Assembly (NCBI GenBank): GCA_963840785.1
Contig: CAWJAF010000003.1
Coordinates: 620,001-684,000 of the forward strand
Direction of reading: 5' to 3'
DNA: 64,000 nucleotides
Source: JALYOK01 sp963840785
Lineage (GTDB): Bacteria; Pseudomonadota; Gammaproteobacteria; Burkholderiales; JALYOK01
Part shown: positions 50,108 through 57,168 of the stretch, in pieces
Position numbering within the stretch: the stretch's first letter is position 1
How the letters are laid out: the number at the start of each line of letters is the position of its first letter
The notes under the pieces: generated by a model
Told to the model about the DNA's origin: nothing
The model's database searches: none
What the model saw: the letters and a program-made list of their open reading frames with translations, nothing else
Program-made: the position numbers and the translations under genes

Positions 50108-50851
50108 TTACTTTGCCGCTTCTTCTACTTCGACGAATTCTTCTTCAGCCGGCGCAACCATTTCCTGAATCACTTGGTTGCGGCCTTCCAGAATCGCGTC
50201 GGCCGCACCACGTGCATACAAGCGAATCGCACGGGTCGAATCGTCGTTGCCAGGAATAATGTAGTCAACACCGTCCGGGGTATTATTCGTATCAACGACG
50301 CCAACGATCGGAATACCCAGCGTCTTCGCTTCGGTCAACGCAATTTTTTGGTAACCGGTATCGATCACGAATAGGGCATCCGGCAATACCGCCATGTCTT
50401 TGAAGCCGCCCAAGCTGCGCGTTAGCTTTTCAAGTTCGCGCTCATAGCTCAGTGCTTCGCGTTTGGAAATTTTTTCCATCGAGCCATCTTCTTTCATCTG
50501 CTCGATTTCTTTCAAACGCTTGACGGAACCTTTGACGGTTTTGAAGTTGGTTAACATGCCGCCGAGCCAACGATAATCAACGTAAGGCGATTGGCAACGC
50601 TGTGCTTCTTCGCGCACGATTTCGCGGGCTTGGCGCTTTGTGCCGACGAATAGAATCGTGCCTTTGTTCGCCGACAATTGACGAAGGTACTTCATCGCGT
50701 CTTCGTACATCGGAAGCGATTTTTCCAGGTTTACGATGTGAATTTTGTTGCGATGGCCGAAAATATAAGGGGCCATCTTGGGATTCCAGAAACGGGTCTG
50801 GTGGCCAAAGTGCACCCCAGCCTCCAGCATTTGACGCATGGTCACTGACAT
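50108..50851 (-). CDS. rpsB: 30S ribosomal protein S2
   Basis: A small-subunit ribosomal protein needed for S1 binding. 247 residues, intact, with MRQMLEAGVHFGHQTRFWNP, MAPYIFGHRNKIHIVNLEK, FVGTKRQARE, YVDYRWLGGMLTNFKT, and the coiled-coil EIEQMKEDGSMEKISKREAL. CTGGAG lies 5 bases before the ATG at 50851. It is the first gene of the long operon down to miaA, with the promoter at 50992-51021. Confidence 0.97.
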   Translation of the reverse strand: MSVTMRQMLEAGVHFGHQTRFWNPKMAPYIFGHRNKIHIVNLEKSLPMYEDAMKYLRQLSANKGTILFVGTKRQAREIVREEAQRCQSPYVDYRWLGGMLTNFKTVKGSVKRLKEIEQMKEDGSMEKISKREALSYERELEKLTRSLGGFKDMAVLPDALFVIDTGYQKIALTEAKTLGIPIVGVVDTNNTPDGVDYIIPGNDDSTRAIRLYARGAADAILEGRNQVIQEMVAPAEEEFVEVEEAAK

Positions 50852-50985
50852 TCAATTCTCCAGTTAAGGGTTAGTCCGCCGCCCGCCGCTGCAAGCCCGC
50901 TGAGTTTATTAAACACCGCGGGCACCCTTATCGAGACGGGCGTGAGTATTACTCGCGCTTGGCACTGCGCCTCACGTCGGGATAA
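50852..50985 (-). promoter_or_regulatory. rpsB leader (possible S2 autoregulatory region)
   Basis: About 134 bases between the predicted transcription start and rpsB, rich in possible stems (for example GACGTGAGGCGCAGTGCC with GGCGTGAGT-like segments, and CCGCCCGCCGCTGCAAGCCCGC). Long leaders before rpsB bind S2 in studied gammaproteobacteria. That this one does is inference. Confidence 0.4.
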
Positions 50986-50991
50986 CTTGGA

Positions 50992-51021
50992 ATTATACTA
51001 AAAATCCGGCACTTAGATCAA
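50992..51021 (-). promoter_or_regulatory. Sigma-70-like promoter of the rpsB operon
   Basis: On the minus strand, TTGATC (51021-51016), 18 bases, perfect TATAAT (50997-50992). It lies about 140 bases upstream of the rpsB ATG and no other gene intervenes. Confidence 0.7.
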
Positions 51022-51093
51022 GCACGAGATTATTATGCATTGACGGCCGTAGCATGCTGCAAGAGCGAAGCGAAAAGCCGCTATTATTTAAAT

Positions 51094-51173
51094 GCCTGAA
51101 GACCCGCATGGATACGGGTTCTTGGGCCATGCTATGCCGGGAGGCAGATCCAGCCCGTCTCCTGGCATAGCAT
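51094..51173 (+). repeat. Dispersed hairpin repeat, copy 8 (full two-hairpin form)
   Basis: First hairpin: GCCTGAAGACCCG, CATGGATA, CGGGTTCTTGGGC. Second hairpin: ATGCTATGCCGGGAG and CTCCTGGCATAGCAT. This is the longest copy and shows both stems. Confidence 0.65.
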
Positions 51174-51209
51174 CCAATTTAATCGGAACTGTCATTGCGA
51201 ACGATCAAT

Positions 51210-51240
51210 CGGCGAAGCCAATACTGGCCACGAACCATGA
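51210..51240 (+). repeat. Dispersed hairpin repeat, partial copy 9
   Basis: CGGCGAAGCCAATACTGGCC followed by ACGAACCATG keeps the CCAATACTGG core but lacks clear arms. Confidence 0.35.
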
Positions 51241-51380
51241 ATTTCGTACGATTTCGTCGTCGCGGCCGATATGCCATTCTTAGCAACGCGAAACTGCGTA
51301 TGACGCGGATGTTGGATTTTGCGAAGGCGGAGAAGGCGCGGAACGGAGGGAATGCTTAGGTAATCCCCACGTTGCACCCA

Positions 51381-51477
51381 GTCATTGGGAGGAGCGCTTT
51401 TGCGACGAATCAATCTCATTTTTCTGCGGCCTAAAACATCGAGATTGCTTCGTCGCAAAAGCGCTCCTCGCAATGAC
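51381..51477. repeat. Long inverted-repeat element GTCATTGGGAGGAGCGC
   Basis: GTCATTGGGAGGAGCGCTTTT...CAATCTC and GAGATTG...AAAAGCGCTCCTCGCAATGAC form arms of about 37 bases with one or two mismatches and a short core (51418-51440). The ends GTCATTG and CAATGAC are exact inverted repeats. MITE-like. Confidence 0.7.
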
Positions 51478-51493
51478 AAATAAAGAAGTATCC

Positions 51494-51541
51494 GCCCTGA
51501 GAGCCGCATGAATAATGGCTTCCAGGCCATGTCTCGCCATG
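51494..51541 (+). repeat. Dispersed hairpin repeat, copy 10
   Basis: GCCCTGAGAGCC, GCATGAATAAT, GGCTTCCAGGCC, ATGTCTCGCCATG. It sits 16 bases after the inverted-repeat element above. Apart from these repeats, the 50875-51681 gap holds the rpsB control region and no gene I can support. Confidence 0.6.
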
Positions 51542-51681
51542 AACCAAGCGGCATGTGGCTCGTGGCGCGATCAAAGCTGAAATCTAGGGTCAATAGCCGA
51601 GCATTCAGCGTGGCGTTGGGCCATTGCGCCGAACAAACCCAACATTGGGCGCAATAACGACTGCTCCACAAACGCTACGGG

Positions 51682-51996
51682 CTAATATCGTACGTGTATC
51701 AATTTTGAAATTAAATAAACTGAAATCCCCCAAATCACGATCTGCCCAACAATCGACACGCAACTCAATACCGCGACGCGGCCAACCTTCATATACTGCT
51801 CACCCGTCACAAAAAACAAATTAAAGATTTTTGAAAAGACCATCAAAATCGCGATTGCCGTAGCGAGTACTAACCATAGCTGAGTACCAGAAGTCGACCA
51901 CCAAGACATTAAACAAAAAAGGAACGTCGGAAACGCTAAAGTTCCTTTGAATTCGTACCTACGATTACTTACCAACGACTCGACATTGATTTGCAT
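51682..51996 (-). CDS. Small membrane protein of unknown function
   Basis: 104 residues with three hydrophobic segments: LAFPTFLFCLMSWWS region (about 19-34), LWLVLATAIAILMVFSKIF (about 40-58) and SCVSIVGQIVIWGISVYLI (about 78-96). The start ATG 51996 has GGAAGG at a good distance, which supports a real gene. I do not recognise a family. It is isolated, with repeats on both sides (51494-51541 and 52040-52110) and a cupin gene upstream on the same strand. Confidence 0.55.
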   Translation of the reverse strand: MQINVESLVSNRRYEFKGTLAFPTFLFCLMSWWSTSGTQLWLVLATAIAILMVFSKIFNLFFVTGEQYMKVGRVAVLSCVSIVGQIVIWGISVYLISKLIHVRY

Positions 51997-52039
51997 CGAC
52001 CTTCCTTAGGCGAGCGAGGCTGACTTGACTCGATATTCC

Positions 52040-52110
52040 CGCAGCACCCCATGGATACTGCTTCCTGGCGGTGCCTTGCTTCGGCCCCTCATCGATATTG
52101 GCTCCTAGAC
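52040..52110 (+). repeat. Dispersed hairpin repeat, copy 11 (two cores)
   Basis: GCACCCCATGGATACTGCTTCC and, 30 bases on, CCCCTCATCGATATTGGCTCC, two copies of the family core in tandem, 20 bases from the cupin stop. Confidence 0.5.
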
Positions 52111-52129
52111 GCGCATTACAAAATAACCT

Positions 52130-52570
52130 CTAACCCTTCGCATCCTCCGTCGTTACAAAATCTCCAGGCGCCACAATCTCAAGCATCTCAATATCGTCGG
52201 AATGCCCCAACTCAATATGGCCAATATTTTTCGGTTGATGGAAGCATGAGCCGACAACGTAACGCTGCTTGCCAACGCCTTCGTAATCGAATTCGATCCA
52301 GCCTTTAAGCACATACACCATCTGAAAATCCGCTTCGTGGCGATGCCAGCAGGACTCCATCATTTTGCCGGGAACGGCACGGATGACGTGGGCGACATAG
52401 CGGCCGTTGGTTGCGTCCATAATGCCTAAATCGCGATACTCGAAAAATGCACGTAGGCCGTTAACTTTGAATTCGCTCGTGGCGGCGTGGCTGACGGAAA
52501 ATTTACCGCTCGTTGAAGCTTGATCGAAAACTGGTTTCTTCACTGCGGACGTGGCAGACTTAAGGGCCAT
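52130..52570 (-). CDS. Cupin domain-containing protein
   Basis: A 146-residue small cupin. Motif 1 appears as ESCWHRHEADFQMVYVLKGW (two His and a Glu as metal ligands) and motif 2 as GSCFHQPKNIGHIELGHS. The N-terminal about 40 residues are low-complexity and Ala/Ser/Lys-rich, then FEYRDLGIMDATNGRYVAH leads into the barrel. There is no signal peptide. The frame is intact. Function is not predictable; it is a single gene, divergent from nudB across 56 bases. Confidence 0.8.
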   Translation of the reverse strand: MALKSATSAVKKPVFDQASTSGKFSVSHAATSEFKVNGLRAFFEYRDLGIMDATNGRYVAHVIRAVPGKMMESCWHRHEADFQMVYVLKGWIEFDYEGVGKQRYVVGSCFHQPKNIGHIELGHSDDIEMLEIVAPGDFVTTEDAKG

Positions 52571-52626
52571 GACTGATTCCTCCGGTTGGATATTTCGATC
52601 ATCTTAACAAAAATTAATTCGCGAAA

Positions 52627-53094
52627 ATGACCCGTCATAAAATTCCAGTTTCTGTGTTAGTGGTGATACACACGCGCGATCTCGACGTATTGTTGTTGGA
52701 ACGCGCCGACCGGCCGGGGTTTTGGCAATCGGTAACCGGCAGCCAAGATGCGGAAGGGGAAATTCTGCGCGATACGGCGATTCGAGAACTGCGGGAAGAA
52801 ACCGGGCTGAACGCTAACGAACACATTCTCAACGATTGGCAAAAACAAAACGAATATGAAATTTATCCGCACTGGCGCCATCGTTATGCACCGGGAATCA
52901 CGCGCAACACGGAACACGTTTTCGGTCTGACTTTGCCGCAGCAAATGCCGATCACCATTGCGCCGCGGGAACATTTACAATATGTCTGGTTGCCCTGGCG
53001 GGAAGCGGCAGAAAAAGTATTTTCGTGGAGCAATCGGGAGGCGATTTTGTTGATGCCGCAATTCGCGGACTGCGCAAATAAAGCGTCGCCATAA
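52627..53094 (+). CDS. nudB: Dihydroneopterin triphosphate diphosphatase
   Basis: A Nudix hydrolase that removes pyrophosphate from dihydroneopterin triphosphate in folate synthesis. 155 residues with VLLLERADRPGFWQSVTGSQ, the segment typical of NudB, then the Nudix box AEGEILRDTAIRELREETGL (the usual Gx5E..REUXEEXGU pattern with one altered first position), and HWRHRYAPGITRNTEHVFGL. The frame is intact. It is first of a three-gene run with the ybhP-like gene (12 bases on) and clsB. Confidence 0.88.
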   Translation: MTRHKIPVSVLVVIHTRDLDVLLLERADRPGFWQSVTGSQDAEGEILRDTAIRELREETGLNANEHILNDWQKQNEYEIYPHWRHRYAPGITRNTEHVFGLTLPQQMPITIAPREHLQYVWLPWREAAEKVFSWSNREAILLMPQFADCANKASP

Positions 53095-53106
53095 AGAAAA
53101 AGCGAG

Positions 53107-53856
53107 ATGATCGAAACCTTACGCATCGCGACTTACAATATTCACAAAGGATTTTCGAATTTCAATCGTCGTGCGATTTTGCACGATGTGCGCGATCGAT
53201 TGCGCACGCTCGATTCCGATCTGATTTTTCTGCAAGAAGTGCAAGGTTCGAACGAAACCCACGGCCTCAGCCATACGCTGTGGACAGCGCCGCAACACGA
53301 ATTCCTTGCTGACTCTGTTTGGGGGGATTTTGCTTACGGCAAAAATGCCGTGTACGAAGACGGCCATCATGGCAACGCGATTTTGAGTCGTTTTCCCATC
53401 GTCAATTGGGAAAACGAAGATGTGTCGGCCCATCCGCTGGAGCGTCGGGGGCTGTTGCATTGCGAATTGGACGTGCCCGGTTGGGACGAGCGCTTGCACT
53501 GTGTGTGCGTGCATTTGGGTTTGTTTTCGCGCTGGCGTGCACAGCAGGCGCGCGCGTTGTGCGACCGCATCGACCGTATGGTTCCGCGCGGCGCGCCGCT
53601 AGTGATCGCCGGTGATTTTAACGATTGGCGCGAGCAGTTGAGTCGCTTGCTGCGCGAGCGACTCGACGCCCATGAAGTGTTCGAAGCCACGCGTGGACGG
53701 CCCGCGCGCAGCTTTCCGGCAGGATTGCCGATACTCAGTTTGGATCGAATTTATGTGCGTGGCCTGCGCGTGAAAAGCGCGCGCCTGATGCATGGAAAAG
53801 CATGGTCGAAACTCTCCGACCACGCGGCGCTTTCGGCCCACGTCAGCCGACCTTAG
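53107..53856 (+). CDS. ybhP: Endonuclease/exonuclease/phosphatase family protein, YbhP-like
   Basis: 249 residues of the EEP fold. Motifs are ATYNIHKGFSNFNRR (Asn), FLQEVQG (metal Glu), GDFNDWREQL (Asp/Asn) and LSDHAALSAH (general-base His). There is no signal peptide. In E. coli the homologue YbhP is encoded next to clsB, and the same pairing is seen here, with clsB 6 bases downstream. Substrate is unknown; a phosphodiesterase acting near lipids is inference from the linkage. Confidence 0.85.
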   Translation: MIETLRIATYNIHKGFSNFNRRAILHDVRDRLRTLDSDLIFLQEVQGSNETHGLSHTLWTAPQHEFLADSVWGDFAYGKNAVYEDGHHGNAILSRFPIVNWENEDVSAHPLERRGLLHCELDVPGWDERLHCVCVHLGLFSRWRAQQARALCDRIDRMVPRGAPLVIAGDFNDWREQLSRLLRERLDAHEVFEATRGRPARSFPAGLPILSLDRIYVRGLRVKSARLMHGKAWSKLSDHAALSAHVSRP

Positions 53857-53862
53857 GACGTT

Positions 53863-55026
53863 TTGGCTACACCTCGTTACGTCGCGGGTAACTCGATTAC
53901 CCTGCTAAAAAATGGTACGGACTTTTTCCCCGCGCTTGAAACAGCGATCGATAGCGCACAAACAGAAGTTCATTTAGAAACTTACATCTTCGCCGACGAT
54001 ACCGCGGGTCGGCGCATCGCAGCGGCATTGTGCCGCGCCGCGCAACGCAATGTCGTCGTGCGGGTTGTGGTCGACGGCTTCGGCAGCCACGAATTTTTTC
54101 CACCGCACATGGTGGATGAGTTACTGCAAAGCGGGGTCGAAGTCTTCATCTATCGTACCGAAGCGTTTCGCTTCAGTTTTCGCCGTTATCGACTGCGCCG
54201 CATGCATCGCAAAATCGCGATGGTCGATGGTCATACGGCATTCATCGGCGGCATTAATATCATCGACGATATCAACACGCCACACCATACGCCGCCACGC
54301 TACGATTACGCAGTGAAAGTGATGGGGCCATTGGTGCAGGAGTTGCGGCCGATCATGCATCGGCTTTGGTTGTTGTTATCGTGGACGCGCGCGCGTACGC
54401 GCATTCGCAGCATGTTTCCAAATGTGCCGCCGGCGCCGCCGCGGGGTACGCATCTCGCAGCGCTGGTCATTCGCGACAATTTGCGGCATCGCGACGATAT
54501 CGAAGAAGCGTACCTCGATGCGATCGAAAACGCGCGCGATGAAATCATTATCGCCAATGCCTATTTTTTTCCAGGGTTGGGATTTCGCCGCGCACTAGTT
54601 GCGGCGGCGTCGCGCGGCGTAAAGGTGAAATTGATGTTGCAAGGGCGTGTGGAGTATCGCTGGCTACATCACGCGACACGGGCTTTGTACGGCTCGCTGC
54701 TGTCGGGCGGTGTCGAAATCATCGAATATCACAAGAGTTTTATGCACGCCAAAGTCGCTGTTATCGATTCCGATTGGGCAACGGTGGGCTCGAGTAATAT
54801 CGATCCGTTCAGCTTTATGTTGTCGCGCGAAGCGAACGTCATCGTGCGCGACGCCAGCTTCTCGGCGCAGTTGCGCCACAGCCTGCTTACCGCGATTCAC
54901 GACGGCGCCGTTCCCGTCGATTTAAAAGAATGGAAACAACGCCCATTCTTGGAACGCTTTATGGCGTGGCTCGCCTATGGTTCGGCGCGATTTATAATGG
55001 GGACATTGGGCTATCCGCAGAAGTAG
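53863..55026 (+). CDS. clsB: Cardiolipin synthase B
   Basis: A phospholipase-D superfamily enzyme that makes cardiolipin (or phosphatidylglycerol) from phospholipids at the inner membrane. 387 residues with two HKD motifs: HRKIAMVDGHTAFIGGINI (about residue 117) and HAKVAVIDSDWATVGSSNID (about residue 292). There are no N-terminal membrane helices, as expected for ClsB rather than ClsA. It starts at TTG 53863 (LATPRYVAGN) 6 bases after the ybhP-like stop. The frame is intact. Confidence 0.9.
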   Translation: MATPRYVAGNSITLLKNGTDFFPALETAIDSAQTEVHLETYIFADDTAGRRIAAALCRAAQRNVVVRVVVDGFGSHEFFPPHMVDELLQSGVEVFIYRTEAFRFSFRRYRLRRMHRKIAMVDGHTAFIGGINIIDDINTPHHTPPRYDYAVKVMGPLVQELRPIMHRLWLLLSWTRARTRIRSMFPNVPPAPPRGTHLAALVIRDNLRHRDDIEEAYLDAIENARDEIIIANAYFFPGLGFRRALVAAASRGVKVKLMLQGRVEYRWLHHATRALYGSLLSGGVEIIEYHKSFMHAKVAVIDSDWATVGSSNIDPFSFMLSREANVIVRDASFSAQLRHSLLTAIHDGAVPVDLKEWKQRPFLERFMAWLAYGSARFIMGTLGYPQK

Positions 55027-55040
55027 CTTCGAAGCCATTG

Positions 55041-55122
55041 GCCTGCGAGGCGCTACCAGAGCGGCTTCCAGGGCATGCCATGCCGCGAGGCAATAGCTGC
55101 CTGCCTGGCCAGGTCATTGCAT
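55041..55122 (+). repeat. Dispersed hairpin repeat, copy 12
   Basis: GGCCTGCGAGGC, GCTACCAGAGC, GGCTTCCAGGGCATG, then CCATGCCGCGAGGCA and TGCCTGCCTGGCCAGG. A diverged two-hairpin form, 15 bases after the clsB stop. Confidence 0.5.
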
Positions 55123-55202
55123 TTGAAAGTTATCCGAGCAAGCTCTCTGCTAGAACTTTACTTGCCGGGTTGCGTATTAGTTTTGGTACGTAAAAATTCA
55201 AT

Positions 55203-55466
55203 TTACCGCTTAAATGGCCGGTGCGGCACTGCCCTTGCGACCGTTTCGTCCTTGTGGCGAAAATTAATGCGCCCTTTAGAAAGATCATAGGGCGACATTT
55301 CTAACGTAACCTTGTCACCGGCCAAAATTCGAATTCGGTGCTGGCGCATTTTTCCTGACGCATGGGCCGTAATTTCCACGCCGTTAGTTAACTTAACGCG
55401 AAACTGTGTGTTGCGTAACACTTCGCTGACTTGGCCTTCCATTTCAATTGTTTCTTCCTTCGCCAT
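55203..55466 (-). CDS. infA: Translation initiation factor IF-1
   Basis: 87 residues forming the S1-like OB fold: EETIEMEGQVSEVLRNTQFR, NGVEITAHASGKMRQHRIRI and AGDKVTLEMSPYDLSKGRIN. The C-terminal FRHKDETVARAVPHRPFKR is longer than the standard 72-residue IF-1. It resembles the second, betaproteobacterial-type IF-1 copy rather than the usual infA product. It lies downstream of cspA in the same direction, separated by a terminator and a second hairpin. This suggests cold-linked expression, which is inference. Confidence 0.9.
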   Translation of the reverse strand: MAKEETIEMEGQVSEVLRNTQFRVKLTNGVEITAHASGKMRQHRIRILAGDKVTLEMSPYDLSKGRINFRHKDETVARAVPHRPFKR

Positions 55467-55495
55467 GCATTACCTTTCATGATTACTCGAAATTG

Positions 55496-55518
55496 CCGCT
55501 CGCGGTTCGCGCGAGCGG
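55496..55518 (-). promoter_or_regulatory. Perfect 9-bp hairpin in the infA leader
   Basis: CCGCTCGCG, loop GTTCG, CGCGAGCGG, 30 bases upstream of infA. There is no T-run on the minus-strand side, so an attenuator or stability element is as likely as a terminator. Confidence 0.4.
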
Positions 55519-55533
55519 TTGGTAAATATCCGC

Positions 55534-55560
55534 AAAAATACCCAGGCAGCGATTGCCTGG
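55534..55560 (-). terminator. Rho-independent terminator after cspA
   Basis: On the minus strand, CCAGGCA ATCGC TGCCTGG followed by GTATTTTT, 9 bases after the cspA stop. Confidence 0.7.
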
Positions 55561-55569
55561 TTGAAAAAA

Positions 55570-55776
55570 CTAAGCTTTTTTAAGATTCACTGCGGATACT
55601 TTGCCGTTGTCACCTTTTTCCACGTCGAACGACAATTTGTCGTTCTCGTTTAAGCTGCCAAGACCAGCGCGCTCAACGGCGGAAATGTGGACGAATACGT
55701 CTTTTGCGCCATCATCTGGCTGGATAAATCCGAATCCCTTAGCGGGGTTGAAAAATTTTACAGTGCCGGTCGACAT
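55570..55776 (-). CDS. cspA: Cold-shock domain protein
   Basis: 68 residues forming a single cold-shock OB fold with RNP1 KGFGFIQ (residues 14-20) and RNP2 VFVHIS (28-33). It begins MSTGTVKFFNPAKGFGF. An RNA chaperone. The ATG 55776 has GGAGG 5 bases upstream, a strong site. A terminator follows. A long leader of about 120 bases is implied by the best promoter candidate, as in many csp genes. Confidence 0.93.
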   Translation of the reverse strand: MSTGTVKFFNPAKGFGFIQPDDGAKDVFVHISAVERAGLGSLNENDKLSFDVEKGDNGKVSAVNLKKA

Positions 55777-55904
55777 AATGTCCTCCGAATAGGGCGTTAC
55801 CTAACGCAGGTTTGCGCTAGGAATCTAACGAGGCTGTGGAATTGGACCGGAGTGACACCGTGAGGTGATACGCGAGGACGATCCCAAAGACATGATCGAT
55901 ATCG

Positions 55905-55934
55905 TAGATATGGTGGCGTTATACGCGATTGCAA
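55905..55934 (-). promoter_or_regulatory. Candidate promoter of cspA
   Basis: On the minus strand, TTGCAA (55934-55929), 18 bases, TATCTA (55910-55905), about 130 bases before the ATG. Confidence 0.4.
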
Positions 55935-55954
55935 GCGTTTAGGCGAGCTTTCTT

Positions 55955-57124
55955 TTATGCTTGTTCAACCATAAGGCGTAATGCGGCAGTGACGCCACCG
56001 GGTTTAATCGGTACTTTAGCAACATTCAAGCCCATTTCGACACCCGACAAAGTACCGGCCAACATCAAGTCATTGAAATAGCCCAAGTGACCAATACGGA
56101 AAATTTCTCCGGCGAGCTTTCCAAGTCCCATCCCTAAGGACATATCATAGCGCTCGAGAATGATTTTTCGTAAGGCGTCGGCGTCATGTCCGGCAGGCAT
56201 CATGAGCGCGGTCAGGCTTGGACTGTATTCGTCGGGATTTTTGCATAGGACTTCCAGTCCCCACGCTTGCGCGGCGCAGCGCGTCGCCTCGGCATGGCGA
56301 ATATGGCGAGCGAAGACGTTATCTAAGCCTTCTTCCTTCAACATCGCAATGGCTTCGCGCAGCCCGAACAATAAATTTGTTGCGGGCGTATAGGGAAAAA
56401 ATCCATTCTTATTCGCCTTCAGCATGGGCTCCCACGCCCAATAAGATTTGGACAGTGTCGACGCTTCGCTGGCCGCCAGCGCTTTCTCCGATATGGCATT
56501 AAAGCTCAAGCCCGGCGGCAACATTAACCCTTTTTGTGAGCCACCGACTGTCACATCGACGCCCCATTCGTCGTGGCGATAGTGGATGGAGGCAAGAGAC
56601 GAAATCGTATCGACCAACAACAACGCAGAATGCCCGGCGCGGTTGATCGCTGCACGAACCGCGGGAATATTACTGGTAACGCCGGTCGAGGTTTCGTTAT
56701 GTACGACCGCGACGGCCTTGATCGTGCGATCGGGATCTTCATGCAAGCGCCGCTCGATGTCGGCGGCGTCGACGCCACTGCGCCAATCGCCGCTCACCAG
56801 ATCAATCTGCAAGCCAAGCCGCCGCGCCAATTCGCACCACAGCGAGGCGAATTGCCCGGTTTCAACCATCAATACTTTATCTCCGGGAGATAGCGTGTTC
56901 ACCAGCGCCGATTCCCAGGCGCCAGTGCCGGATGCTGGATAAATTACGACTGGATTCTTAGTCTGAAAAATATCTTGCATGCCCGACAACACGTCAAAAC
57001 CAAGCTGTTGAAACTCGGGGCCACGATGGTCGATAGTCGGCCGATCCATCGCGCGCAAAACCCGGTCGGGCACGTTGGTCGGACCGGGAATTTGCAGGAA
57101 ATGGCGGCCACTCGGATAACTCAT
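55955..57124 (-). CDS. Class V aminotransferase, serine-glyoxylate type
   Basis: A 389-residue PLP-dependent aminotransferase. The ATG at 57122-57124 is chosen because family homology begins at MSYPSGRHFLQIPGPTNVPD. Markers are PASGTGAWESALVNTLSPGD, HNETSTGVTSN, DTISSLASI and the PLP lysine in VGGSQKGLMLPPGL, with IFRIGHLGYFNDLML near the C-terminus. The GPTNVP opening and SQKGLMLPPGL block are typical of serine-glyoxylate / alanine-glyoxylate aminotransferases, which convert glyoxylate to glycine. It is divergent, by 44 bases, from a FAD/Fe-S 2-hydroxyacid dehydrogenase. Its role fits with glcDEF and hyi in the same window. Confidence 0.88.
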   Translation of the reverse strand: MSYPSGRHFLQIPGPTNVPDRVLRAMDRPTIDHRGPEFQQLGFDVLSGMQDIFQTKNPVVIYPASGTGAWESALVNTLSPGDKVLMVETGQFASLWCELARRLGLQIDLVSGDWRSGVDAADIERRLHEDPDRTIKAVAVVHNETSTGVTSNIPAVRAAINRAGHSALLLVDTISSLASIHYRHDEWGVDVTVGGSQKGLMLPPGLSFNAISEKALAASEASTLSKSYWAWEPMLKANKNGFFPYTPATNLLFGLREAIAMLKEEGLDNVFARHIRHAEATRCAAQAWGLEVLCKNPDEYSPSLTALMMPAGHDADALRKIILERYDMSLGMGLGKLAGEIFRIGHLGYFNDLMLAGTLSGVEMGLNVAKVPIKPGGVTAALRLMVEQA

Positions 57125-57168
57125 AAAATTCGCTCTATTGTTGAAATGCGCGGTGATATTATCGCCTA

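Noticed and set aside
51192..51671. A 159-codon minus-strand open frame across the repeat zone
   Set aside because: It runs through the inverted-repeat element and two hairpin repeats, has no ribosome binding site or family pattern, and its composition is rich in Arg/Ser/Leu as expected from repeat DNA.
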